A DNA stretch of 64,000 bases from Betaproteobacteria bacterium (GCA_009778785.1 WRFN01000011.1:1-64000), one strand, 5' to 3'; counted from the stretch's first letter, positions 40,141 through 49,085 are shown. Program-made: numbers and translations. Notes: a model not told the origin generated them from the sequence alone.

Positions 40141-40476
40141 ATGATAACCATTCAATGGTCAGATTTTGAGAAAGTCGAACTGCGGGTCGGCACGATCATC
40201 GACGCCAAGTTGAATGCCAAGGCGCACAAACCGGCTTACGTTCTTACCGTCGATTTGGGGTCTATGGGAACACGGCAATCCAGCGCCCAGATCACCGATC
40301 ATTACAGCGCAGAGGAACTCATCGGTCGGCAGGTGTTGTGCGTGTGCAACTTCGAGCCCAAGCGCGTCGCCGGAGTGAAGTCGGAAGTGTTGGTGACGGG
40401 CGTGCACGATATTTCCGGAAAGGTGGTGCTGGCAAGCTTCGATCACCCGGTTCCCGATGGAGAGCGCTTGCTTTAA
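40141..40476 (+). CDS. tRNA-binding domain protein (CsaA-like)
   Basis: DFEKVELRVGTIIDAKLNAKAHKPAYVLTVDLG...GRQVLCVCNFEPKRVAGVKSEVLVTG. Confidence 0.88.
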   Translation: MITIQWSDFEKVELRVGTIIDAKLNAKAHKPAYVLTVDLGSMGTRQSSAQITDHYSAEELIGRQVLCVCNFEPKRVAGVKSEVLVTGVHDISGKVVLASFDHPVPDGERLL

Positions 40477-40572
40477 GTTCGCGCCGGATATCACTCGCTT
40501 CTACGTCGATTCCCCGTCTCTGACGCCTGATGCTATGATTTCATTTTCCGTCTCACGAAAAAGGCAAACATC

Positions 40573-41295
40573 ATGATGAAAGGCAAGGAACTCTATCGCG
40601 GCAAGGCTAAAACCGTTTACGCCACCGACAATCCCCATTGGGTCATCATGCATTACCGAGACGATGTTTCTGCCTTCGACGGCGCCAAGCTCGCGCAGCT
40701 CGAGAAAAAAGGGGAAACCAACAATAAAATCAACGCCTTCATTATGGGACGGCTGGAAGAAACCGGCATCAAGACCCATTTCGTCAAGCTGTTGAACGAG
40801 CGCGAATCGCTGGTGCGGGCGATGAAAATGTTGCCGGTCGAATGCGTGGTGCGCAATGTTTGCGCCGGTTCGATGAGCAAGCGGCTGGGCATCGAGGAAG
40901 GCACCCGCTTGCCGGAACCGATTTTCGAGTATTTCTACAAGAGCGACGCGTTGCACGATCCGATGGTCAACGACGACCACATCCGCGTGTTGGGCTGGGC
41001 GAGCGAGGACGACATTCAGCGGATGCGCATTCTCACCCGTCGCGTCAACAAAATCCTGCAACCGCTGTTTGCCAACGCCGGCATTGATCTGGTCGATTAC
41101 AAGCTCGAATTCGGCCGCGCCGTGGATGAACCCGAAGGGCCGCTGTTGCTGGGCGACGAGTTCACGCCCGACGGTTGCCGGTTGTGGGACGCCAAGACCG
41201 GCGAGAAGATGGATAAGGATCGCTTCCGCCGCGACTTGGGCGAAGTGATCGAACATTACCGCGAAGTCGGCAAACGGATCGGCGTGCCGCTGTAA
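40573..41295 (+). CDS. purC: Phosphoribosylaminoimidazole-succinocarboxamide synthase
   Basis: LYRGKAKTVYATDNPHWVIMHYRDDVSAFDG; LLGDEFTPDGCRLWD. Confidence 0.95.
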   Translation: MMKGKELYRGKAKTVYATDNPHWVIMHYRDDVSAFDGAKLAQLEKKGETNNKINAFIMGRLEETGIKTHFVKLLNERESLVRAMKMLPVECVVRNVCAGSMSKRLGIEEGTRLPEPIFEYFYKSDALHDPMVNDDHIRVLGWASEDDIQRMRILTRRVNKILQPLFANAGIDLVDYKLEFGRAVDEPEGPLLLGDEFTPDGCRLWDAKTGEKMDKDRFRRDLGEVIEHYREVGKRIGVPL

Positions 41296-41405
41296 GTTAG
41301 GATGCGCTGATTGACTCCGTTCCCCTGAGCCTGTCGAAGGGTGAGCGGAAGATCGTTGCAGGGCTTGCCCCTTCGACTTTGCTTGGGGGCAAATAGTGTT
41401 TTAGC

Positions 41406-41443
41406 AGGCCGTAGGGGGCGACTTTCTGCCGCCCCTACGGCCT
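41406..41443. repeat. REP-like palindromic intergenic repeat
   Basis: AGGCCGTAGGGG-GCGACTTTCTGCCG-CCCCTACGGCCT, 12-bp perfect arms; related copies elsewhere in the window. Confidence 0.75.
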
Positions 41444-41801
41444 GATTCACGCGCTATGCGATCTTCCCAAGTCGAGTATCTACAATCAACGAACGCATTC
41501 CGCTTTTGACAAAATTCGCTTTTGACAAACGGTAAGTTTGATCGACGTCAAAATTCTTTTGTTTCATTCTTCGATGAGCAGGCGATTCGTAGCGGGGAGT
41601 GAGATAATCGCGCTACGCATGTAAGAGTCGCTCAAGTTTTTTCATGAACAGCATGAACTTTCACGCTGTCGTTTTTGTTTTGTCGCAAGTTTTTCACGGC
41701 AAACGTTTCTCTGTGTCTCATTGTTCGCGCGGTTCACGATAACTGCGTCGATTCCTGTCTTCGATGCGTTAGCGGTTGGGTCGAAATGCTATAATGAAAA
41801 T

Positions 41802-41897
41802 ATCGAAAGGAATCCGGCTTGATGATCTGCCTGATAACCTGTTAGGGGCAACTGTCCGAAGAGGCTGTAAGGGTGTTTGTTAAAAAACATCTTTTTT
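41802..41897 (+). ncRNA. Candidate small RNA
   Basis: TATAAT at 41790-41795 followed ~75 nt later by GGTGTTTgttaaaAAACATC-TTTTTT terminator; no convincing ORF. Confidence 0.4.
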
Positions 41898-42581
41898 ATA
41901 TTTGAGTCGGATCGAGAATGCCGTCATGCACCAGAAACAGGCAAGACCGAAGGGGTTGAAGACGATGTTGCAGGAAAATTGGAGACAGCGCCGGGAAAGC
42001 CAGCCGACCGGACGAGTACCCGTCGCAGCGACGTGTCTCCCATCGCCGACGCCCGTTCCAACACGGTTCGCCCGCTCCCGACAAGTTCAATTGTCACAAA
42101 AATGTCTGAACTTATCCCGCTCGCTTGCCCGGAACCGTCCGGCGGCGGAAAAGCAATGGAATTTTTCCGAAAGAGTGTCTCTTTCTTTCCAGCCTGAACA
42201 CTCCCGACAGGGGTCGCAAAGGCGTAAAGCCAAGCTAAAAAATCTATTAGCTGTTAAAGTAATAGGTTGTAGCATGGCCTCTCCGTTTTTGGGTGGCAAT
42301 ACCGTAGTCATTGAGCGTTCGACGACACGGAAATCGTCCGATTATGGGTTTGTCGTGCGGCGAAATACCGGTGAAGTGCCCGTTTGCACTGCCGGATGGC
42401 TTGCGACACAAGGCGTGTCAGCTTGCGGCGACAAACCGCAGCGACAACTGTCCGAAGGAGACCGACGTTTGAATTGGTTCGGAGATTGTGTCGGCGCTGT
42501 TCAGGCCATCGGATGAGTAAGATACAGATCTGGAACTGGAGCTTTTTAATTTAACCAAGGAATCATAGCCAAGGAATCATT

Positions 42582-43220
42582 ATGAAAAAAACTCTGTTTG
42601 CGCTCGCAAGCGTGACACTGTTCGCTTGGTCGCTGTTTGCCAGTGCCGCCGATTCGGCAAAGGTCGAGTTCAAGGGCATTCCTTTTGGGGCTTCGCAAGA
42701 GACTTTGCTCAAGAAATTCTCGGACTTCAAGTGCGCTGGCGGGACGTGTAATCTCTACGTCGATACCGAAGCCGAAAAAAAATGTCAGGAGAACAGGGGC
42801 AACGACCCGAAGGACATCATCAACATCAAGCGGACTCTGGATTGCCAACGCGAGTACCGGAATCAGATGCGGTACGGTCCGGCGGCGGTTCAGGCCTACA
42901 TCGTGAAGTTTGAAGGCGACAAATTGGGCTATGTGTCGATTATTTTCCATTCCAACTGGTACCGTGATGTCCGCGATGCGCTGGTTGAGAAGTTCGGCTC
43001 GCAGGCCGACGAAAAAATGGAAACCGTCCAGAACCGGTTTGGCGACAACTTCGAGAATCACATGGTGACTTGGAAACTCGGCAACGATTTCGTGCAAATC
43101 GAAGAACGCGGCGCCGGAATCGACTCGGCGGCGGTTCGTCTGGTCTCCGGCACATTCGCGGGCATCGACCAGGAAAAGATGAGAAGAGAAAGAGCGCGCG
43201 AAGCGGCGAGAGACCTCTGA
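42582..43220 (+). CDS. Exported protein of unknown function
   Basis: MKKTLFALASVTLFAWSLFASAADSAKVEFKGIPFGASQETLLKKFSDFKC. Confidence 0.75.
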   Translation: MKKTLFALASVTLFAWSLFASAADSAKVEFKGIPFGASQETLLKKFSDFKCAGGTCNLYVDTEAEKKCQENRGNDPKDIINIKRTLDCQREYRNQMRYGPAAVQAYIVKFEGDKLGYVSIIFHSNWYRDVRDALVEKFGSQADEKMETVQNRFGDNFENHMVTWKLGNDFVQIEERGAGIDSAAVRLVSGTFAGIDQEKMRRERAREAARDL

Positions 43221-43416
43221 TAGAAACGAGACTGTTCAAACAATTTGTTGCATTCGTGCAACAGCGGGAAAGCCGGCTTTATGCCGGCAATCTTTTTGTT
43301 CGCGCGGAAATTCAAGCCGCGATGTCTGAAAACATCGCCATCGGCAAGCGTCGGCGGAGCAGATGAGTCTGCCCCGCCGATGATTTTCTGATCCCTCCCT
43401 TTCTTGCCCACCGCCC

Positions 43417-44487
43417 ATGCGCACCCATGCCCCCATTGCCGCCCATCCGGTTGCCCGCTGGCTGATTCTGATCACGCTGGCGGTCGGCATCTATTTCTTT
43501 CACGTCTTTCTGGTGCCGATTCTGGCGGCGCTCATCATCGCGTTCGCCTCGTGGCCGCTGTACGAAAAACTGGTGGCGCGCTGCCATGGAAAAACGTGGC
43601 TGTCCGCCGGCATCGTTACCTTTCTGGTGTTGCTACTGATCGTTGTGCCGCTGGTCATCGTCGTGTTTTACACCACCCGCGAAATCCAGCAATGGGTCGG
43701 CTGGCTGACCTCCGTCAACCGCTTCGGGGCAGAGTCGCCCGTCTGGCTGACGCAGTTACCCGGCGTCGGCACGTATCTGGCGGAATGGTGGGACGAAACC
43801 CTGAACCACCCGCACGCCATCAGCGATCTGGCGCAAATGGTCGGCTTGGGGCAACTCGCCAACATTTCGCGCGTGGTCATCACCTTTGGCGGCCAGTTGT
43901 TCTCGGTGCTGCTGGTCCTGCTGTTCATGCTGATCACCCTGTTCTTCGTGTACAAGGACGGCCACACCCTCGCGCAACAACTCGACAAAATCGGCGAGCG
44001 CATTTTACCCAACCGCTGGCATCGCGTGTCGCGCGTCGTACCGACAATGGTCAGCGCCACCGTTACCGGCATGGTCATCATCGCCATCGGCGAAGGTATC
44101 GTGCTCGGCATAGCTTACCGGATTGCCGGAGCGCCGGCGCCGCTGACTCTCGGCGTCATCACCGCCTTCATGGCCATGATTCCGGGCGGCGCGCCGACAG
44201 CGATGACGCTGGTGTCGCTCTACCTGCTCGGCAGCGGCCATCCGGTGGCGGGCGTCGGCCTGTTTGCGTGGGGCGCGTTTGAATTGTTCGTCGTTGATAA
44301 AACCATCCGCCCGAAACTGGTCGGCGGTCCGGCCAAATTGCCATTCTTGCCGACACTGTTCGGGCTGGTCGGCGGCGTTCAGACGATGGGACTCGTCGGC
44401 TTGTTCATCGGCCCGGTAGTGATGGCGCTGCTGGTGGCGATATGGCGCGAATGGTTGACGGAGGAGGATGAGGCGGCAACCCCGTAG
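43417..44487 (+). CDS. AI-2E/PerM family transporter
   Basis: Multi-TM protein with FMAMIPGGAPTAMTLVSLYLL and IRPKLVGGPAKLPFLPTLFGLVGGVQTMGLVGLFIGPVVMAL. Confidence 0.9.
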   Translation: MRTHAPIAAHPVARWLILITLAVGIYFFHVFLVPILAALIIAFASWPLYEKLVARCHGKTWLSAGIVTFLVLLLIVVPLVIVVFYTTREIQQWVGWLTSVNRFGAESPVWLTQLPGVGTYLAEWWDETLNHPHAISDLAQMVGLGQLANISRVVITFGGQLFSVLLVLLFMLITLFFVYKDGHTLAQQLDKIGERILPNRWHRVSRVVPTMVSATVTGMVIIAIGEGIVLGIAYRIAGAPAPLTLGVITAFMAMIPGGAPTAMTLVSLYLLGSGHPVAGVGLFAWGAFELFVVDKTIRPKLVGGPAKLPFLPTLFGLVGGVQTMGLVGLFIGPVVMALLVAIWREWLTEEDEAATP

Positions 44488-44590
44488 GGGCGCCGTTCTG
44501 CCGCCCGCTCTTGCCACGCTTCAACTTTCAACGCCTTCGTTCGCCAGTTTCGCCCAACAGGGCGGTTCTTAGAGCGGCTTCGAACTTACT

Positions 44591-45303
44591 TTATTTTTCA
44601 ACCGGACGGCTGGCGGTACGATAGTCGTACTGTTCTATCGCCCGCTTCGCCTTGTCGTTCATTGCGCGAATATCATCAACTGTCAGATCGGCTTTGCGGA
44701 AGTAACCAATAGAAGTGTGTTCAAAAGAGCTGAAGTTAAAAATGAAATTCCATTCGTAAAATTTGGATTCTATCTTTAATGTACCATCCGGCAGTTTGGT
44801 TGTTTTTGCATATTTATAGGAGCGTCTTACTTTAGAGTAGGAAGAGTCACGAACCGCAGCCCACTGCCACGAAGTTTGATTACAAACAAACTTCTCACTC
44901 TCGTTCGACTGGGGATTATCCCCTTTTTGCATATCGGTGATGCTTGTTGAAACTTGCCCATCTTCGTTGAAGAGAGTAATTTCCAAATGTTGATTATCAA
45001 TAAACTGAAACGCCGCCCACATTTTTTTCCCCATATTCCACCCCCCCCCACACCACTCGCTTCCATGACATAATTCGAATGGCGTGAGTTACTAGGTAAA
45101 GCGCCAGGCCCAAAATCTAAAAGTTTACTAGAGTTTTCTGGATAACTGATGTAGTAACTAAAGACTTCGTAAGTCCCTTCGATGTTCAGGCACCGATCAA
45201 GCGAGCCAATATAGAAATCGTCAACAGAATACGACGACATAGAAGCACAGCCGCTTAGTAAACCGACAACCACTCCCGAAAAAACAAGGCCTTTCAATTT
45301 CAT
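44591..45303 (-). pseudogene. Uncharacterised lipoprotein, paralog 2; frameshifted at a G9 tract (possibly phase-variable rather than dead)
   Basis: N-terminal frame 44827..45303 (lipobox LLSGC, GSLDRCLNIEGTYE) and C-terminal frame 44591..45034 (FQFIDNQHLEITLFNEDGQ...YFRKADLTVDDIRAMNDKAKRAIEQYD) meet at C9 (plus strand) 45041-45049. Confidence 0.88.
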
Positions 45304-45308
45304 CGCTT

Positions 45309-46046
45309 TTATTCCTTTTCCGGCGGAGGACTGGTAGCAAGCTGATCGTATTGTTCAATCGCCCTCTTCGCTTTGTCGTTCATCGCACGGATGTCATCAA
45401 GGGTCAGATCGACTTTACGGAAGTAGCCGACACCGCCTACAATTGAGCCATCAGACATTTGATTCCTATACCCTCCATAAATCCCAGCGTGCATGTCCGT
45501 TTTGGTCTCTACCCTTAAAGCACCGTCTTGCAGCTTTGTCGTTTTGGCATACCTCCTCCATTTACTGCCAGCCCCTCCATAAGAAACGCTGCTATACGTC
45601 CACTGCCATGAATTTTGATTACAGGTAAACTCTTCGTCTTCGTTCCAGCGAGATTCTACATCCCTTTGCATATCAACGACTCGTATGTAGGCCTGCCCAT
45701 CTTCAGAGAAAACAGTGATTTCCATACGTTGATTGTCGATAAATCGAAAGGTGTACCAACTTTTCTTATCGCCTGTCTTATCTTCCTTTGTTGTCTTTCG
45801 CGAGTAATCAATCTTCCTTCTTGTTTCAACAACATAACGCTGCCCTGACATAAAATAACCAAGCAAAACAGAATCTCCTCCCGGATAATTTCTGTAGTAG
45901 CTTTGGGGTTCGTAAGTCCCCTCGATGTTCAAACACCGGTCGAGCGAGCCAACATAGGAATCAACCGTATATGATGGAAAGGGGAAACAGCCACCAAGAA
46001 AAATGGCGACCACCCCCAAAAGGATGATCGTTTTAGCCCTCATCAT
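45309..46046 (-). CDS. Uncharacterised lipoprotein, paralog 3
   Basis: Lipobox FLGGC, GSLDRCLNIEGTYE, YFRKVDLTLDDIRAMNDKAKRAIEQYDQLATSPPPEKE; 4-nt ATGA overlap with upstream epimerase. Confidence 0.85.
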   Translation of the reverse strand: MMRAKTIILLGVVAIFLGGCFPFPSYTVDSYVGSLDRCLNIEGTYEPQSYYRNYPGGDSVLLGYFMSGQRYVVETRRKIDYSRKTTKEDKTGDKKSWYTFRFIDNQRMEITVFSEDGQAYIRVVDMQRDVESRWNEDEEFTCNQNSWQWTYSSVSYGGAGSKWRRYAKTTKLQDGALRVETKTDMHAGIYGGYRNQMSDGSIVGGVGYFRKVDLTLDDIRAMNDKAKRAIEQYDQLATSPPPEKE

Positions 46047-47071
46047 TCATTCCTCTGAGTTGTTACTGCGCTCGACTTCCACCACTCTGTATACCACCCC
46101 ACAAACCGCTTCAACCCTTCTTCAAGCGGCGTGTTCGGCGCGAAGCCGGTCACTTCGGTAAGCCGCGACACGTCGGCGTAGGTCGCCACGACATCGCCCG
46201 GCTGCATCGGTTGATTGTCGCGGATCGCTTCTTTGCCGAGAAGGCTAGACAAAGTATCGATGAAGGTTTCGAGCGCCACGGCGTTATTGCCGCCGATGTT
46301 GTAGATCGCGCACGGCGCCGCCGTCACGGGGTCAGCGCTCGGCAAGCGCACGACAACGCGCACCACGCCTTCGACAATATCGTCGATGAACGTATAGTCG
46401 CGCTGCATCTTGCCGTGGTTGAACACTTTAATCGGGCGACCGGACAGGATCGCGTCGGCGAACAACATCGGCGACATGTCGGGACGCCCCCACGGGCCGT
46501 AAACGGTGAAGAAGCGCAAGCCGGTGGTTGGTAGTTTGAACAAATGGCTGTAGCTGTGCGCCATCAATTCGTTGGCCTTTTTCGTCGCCGCGTACAAACT
46601 GACGGGATGATCGGTCGACTGATCTTCGGAAAACGGCAGCGTGTGATTGGCGCCATAGACCGACGACGACGAAGCATAGACCAAATGCCGAACGTGGTTG
46701 TGACGGCAACCTTCGAGAATGTGGCCGAACGCCGTCACGTTGTTGCGAAGATAAACTTCGGGATTCTGAAGCGAGTAACGCACGCCCGGCTGTGCCGCCA
46801 GATGAATGACGTGAGTAAAACCGCTGGCGCGGAAAAAATCGCGCGTGGCGTCGGCGTCGGCCAGATCGAGGCGAAGCAATGAAAACCGCGGCAAGGTCGC
46901 CAAGCGCGTCGCCCGCGCTTCTTTCAGCGCCGGATCGTAATACGGTTCAAAGTTATCAACACCGGTAACGCGCACACCGTGATGGCACAAGCGCTCGGCA
47001 ACGTGCATACCGATGAATCCGGCGCTGCCGGTAACGAGAACATGGTCGTGTTCGGAAAAAGAGACAGTCAT
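46043..47071 (-). CDS. NAD-dependent epimerase (UDP-glucuronate 4-epimerase-like)
   Basis: VTGSAGFIGMHVAERL; VYGANHTLPFSEDQSTDHPVSLYAATKKANELMAHSYSHLF. Confidence 0.9.
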   Translation of the reverse strand: MTVSFSEHDHVLVTGSAGFIGMHVAERLCHHGVRVTGVDNFEPYYDPALKEARATRLATLPRFSLLRLDLADADATRDFFRASGFTHVIHLAAQPGVRYSLQNPEVYLRNNVTAFGHILEGCRHNHVRHLVYASSSSVYGANHTLPFSEDQSTDHPVSLYAATKKANELMAHSYSHLFKLPTTGLRFFTVYGPWGRPDMSPMLFADAILSGRPIKVFNHGKMQRDYTFIDDIVEGVVRVVVRLPSADPVTAAPCAIYNIGGNNAVALETFIDTLSSLLGKEAIRDNQPMQPGDVVATYADVSRLTEVTGFAPNTPLEEGLKRFVGWYTEWWKSSAVTTQRNE

Positions 47072-47889
47072 GATAATGAGTGATCGCTAGAGTTTTTTTC
47101 TTGAGTACTTTTTTCTATCCCGCGCTTTTGCAGCGCGTAGAGTTTGGCGTGTTTGAGAAAGCTGGCGAAAGCGCCGATGGCAATGTGCGCGAAACCGGCC
47201 GCACCGTCGAGAAAACCGCGCTTGATGAAATAGAAACGAAAGAAACGCGCCAACGGTGACGCGAACAACTGCCAACCGCTGGTGCGCGCGCCGGTAGCGA
47301 ACAAGCGCTCGGCTTGCGTCGTCGTGTAGCGATTTTGTTTCGTCAGATAAGCGTCGAGCGATTCGGCGGAAGCATGCAACAAATCGCCGGAGAGCCGCTC
47401 CGTTTTACCGTCAACCAACACCTTCTCATGCACGGCGTCGTCACTCCAGCGCGCTCGCCGCCGGTCGAACAAACGCACCGTCCAATCGGGATAGCCTTCG
47501 CCGTGCGACAACCAGCGGTCGAAAAAACGATTGCGACGACACAGCGCATACGCCGCCGCCCGCTCGCTTTCCGGCTGCGCAAAAACAGCGACGATGGCTT
47601 GCGCCAGCGCATCGCTGATGCGTTCGTCGGCATCTAGGCACAACACCCAATCATTCTGCGCCGCCGTGATCGCCACATTTTTTTGCGAGCCGAAACCCAA
47701 CCACGGCTGCTCGATGAAACGCGCGCCGAGCGACTCGGCAATCCGGCGCGTTCCGTCGGTACTGCCAGAATCGACAATGACGATCTCCGCCGCAAACGGC
47801 ACCGTCGCCAAGCATGCGGCCAGTTCCGCCTCGGCGTTTTGGGTGATGAGCACCAGTGACAAGGGCAACGTTGCAACAGAAGAAGGCAT
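47068..47889 (-). CDS. Glycosyltransferase family 2 (WaaE/KdtX-like)
   Basis: LSLVLITQNAEAELAACLATVPFAAEIVIVDSGSTDGT; VLCLDADERIS. Confidence 0.9.
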   Translation of the reverse strand: MPSSVATLPLSLVLITQNAEAELAACLATVPFAAEIVIVDSGSTDGTRRIAESLGARFIEQPWLGFGSQKNVAITAAQNDWVLCLDADERISDALAQAIVAVFAQPESERAAAYALCRRNRFFDRWLSHGEGYPDWTVRLFDRRRARWSDDAVHEKVLVDGKTERLSGDLLHASAESLDAYLTKQNRYTTTQAERLFATGARTSGWQLFASPLARFFRFYFIKRGFLDGAAGFAHIAIGAFASFLKHAKLYALQKRGIEKSTQEKNSSDHSLS

Positions 47890-48080
47890 AAAACAGCGCC
47901 AAATTTTCGGAAAGTATTATTATCGCCCGCTTTTCCGGTTTCGTCGCCTCCACCGAATTTTCTTCCCTCTCCTGCCCTTCAGGCGCCCTCTCCCACAGCG
48001 GGGGAAGGGAAAAATGCGCTTATTGGCGCGAATAACTATACAATGCCGTATTCGGCTCGATAGCGTTACCCGATACCTGC

Positions 48081-49085
48081 ATGCCCTCTTCCATTTTAAT
48101 CATCCGCACCTCCTCGCTGGGCGACGTGGTTTACGCCAGCGCGGTGCTTCATGATATTCGCCAGGCCCTGCCCGACGCGCAGATCGACTGGGTGGCCGAA
48201 GAGGCGTTCACGGCAGTGCCGCAATTGGCGGGCGCGCGGCGGGTGATTCCCTTCGCGTTGCGGCGCTGGCGGCGGCGCTGGCACGACCCGCAAAACTGGC
48301 GCGAGCTTGCCGCGTTCCGACGGACGCTGCGCGAAACGCGCTACGACGTGGTGATCGACCTCAACGAGCAAGTCAAAAGCGCGTTGATTGCGCGGGCGGC
48401 GTTCGGCAGTCGCCACGGTTTCAATCGCGCGTCGATCCGCGAACCGCTGGCGTGTTCGTTTTATCAATTCACGCATGCGGTGCCGCGCACCTTGCATTTT
48501 GTCGAACGCTGTCGGCGACTGGCCGCGAGCGCGTTGAATTACACGCCGGAAGGCGCGCCGTGCTGGCAATGGTCGTGGGAAGATCAACCGCCGCCGGACG
48601 CGCTGTTGATGCCGCCGGAAGTACCTTATGTGATGATGCTGCATGCCACGTCGCGCGCCGACAAATTGTGGCCGGAGGAACGTTGGCGCCGTTTGATTCA
48701 GACGTGCCGCGAGCGCGGGTTGCTGGTGTTGTTGCCGTGGGGCAACGCACAAGAACAGGAACGCAGCGAACGTTTGGCGCTCGGTCACGACAACGCGCGC
48801 GTGCCGCCGCGCGCATCGCTGCCGGAGTTGGGCGCGTTGCTGAAAAAAGCGCGTTGGGTGGCGGGCGTTGATACGGGGCTTACGCATTGGGCGGCGGCGC
48901 TGGGCACGCCGACGGTGGCAATTTTTACTGCAACCTCACCGCGCCAGTTGGGCGTCAACATTCAAGGCGCGCACGCGGTAGATTTGGGCAATATTGGCGC
49001 GCTGCCGGAAGTCGAGACGGTGTTGGAAACAGTTGATGCGTTGACGCAACGCTCAAACGAAACGCAACAGCGAGGGAACGCCTGA
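48081..49085 (+). CDS. waaC: Lipopolysaccharide heptosyltransferase I
   Basis: ILIIRTSSLGDVVYASAVLHDI; VAGVDTGLTHWAAALGTPTVAIFTATSP. Confidence 0.95.
   Translation: MPSSILIIRTSSLGDVVYASAVLHDIRQALPDAQIDWVAEEAFTAVPQLAGARRVIPFALRRWRRRWHDPQNWRELAAFRRTLRETRYDVVIDLNEQVKSALIARAAFGSRHGFNRASIREPLACSFYQFTHAVPRTLHFVERCRRLAASALNYTPEGAPCWQWSWEDQPPPDALLMPPEVPYVMMLHATSRADKLWPEERWRRLIQTCRERGLLVLLPWGNAQEQERSERLALGHDNARVPPRASLPELGALLKKARWVAGVDTGLTHWAAALGTPTVAIFTATSPRQLGVNIQGAHAVDLGNIGALPEVETVLETVDALTQRSNETQQRGNA

Noticed and set aside
41902-42516. 204-aa ORF in the purC downstream region
   Set aside because: TTG start, Ser/Arg-rich, no signal or domain, competing frames equally open; treated as non-coding pending homology search.
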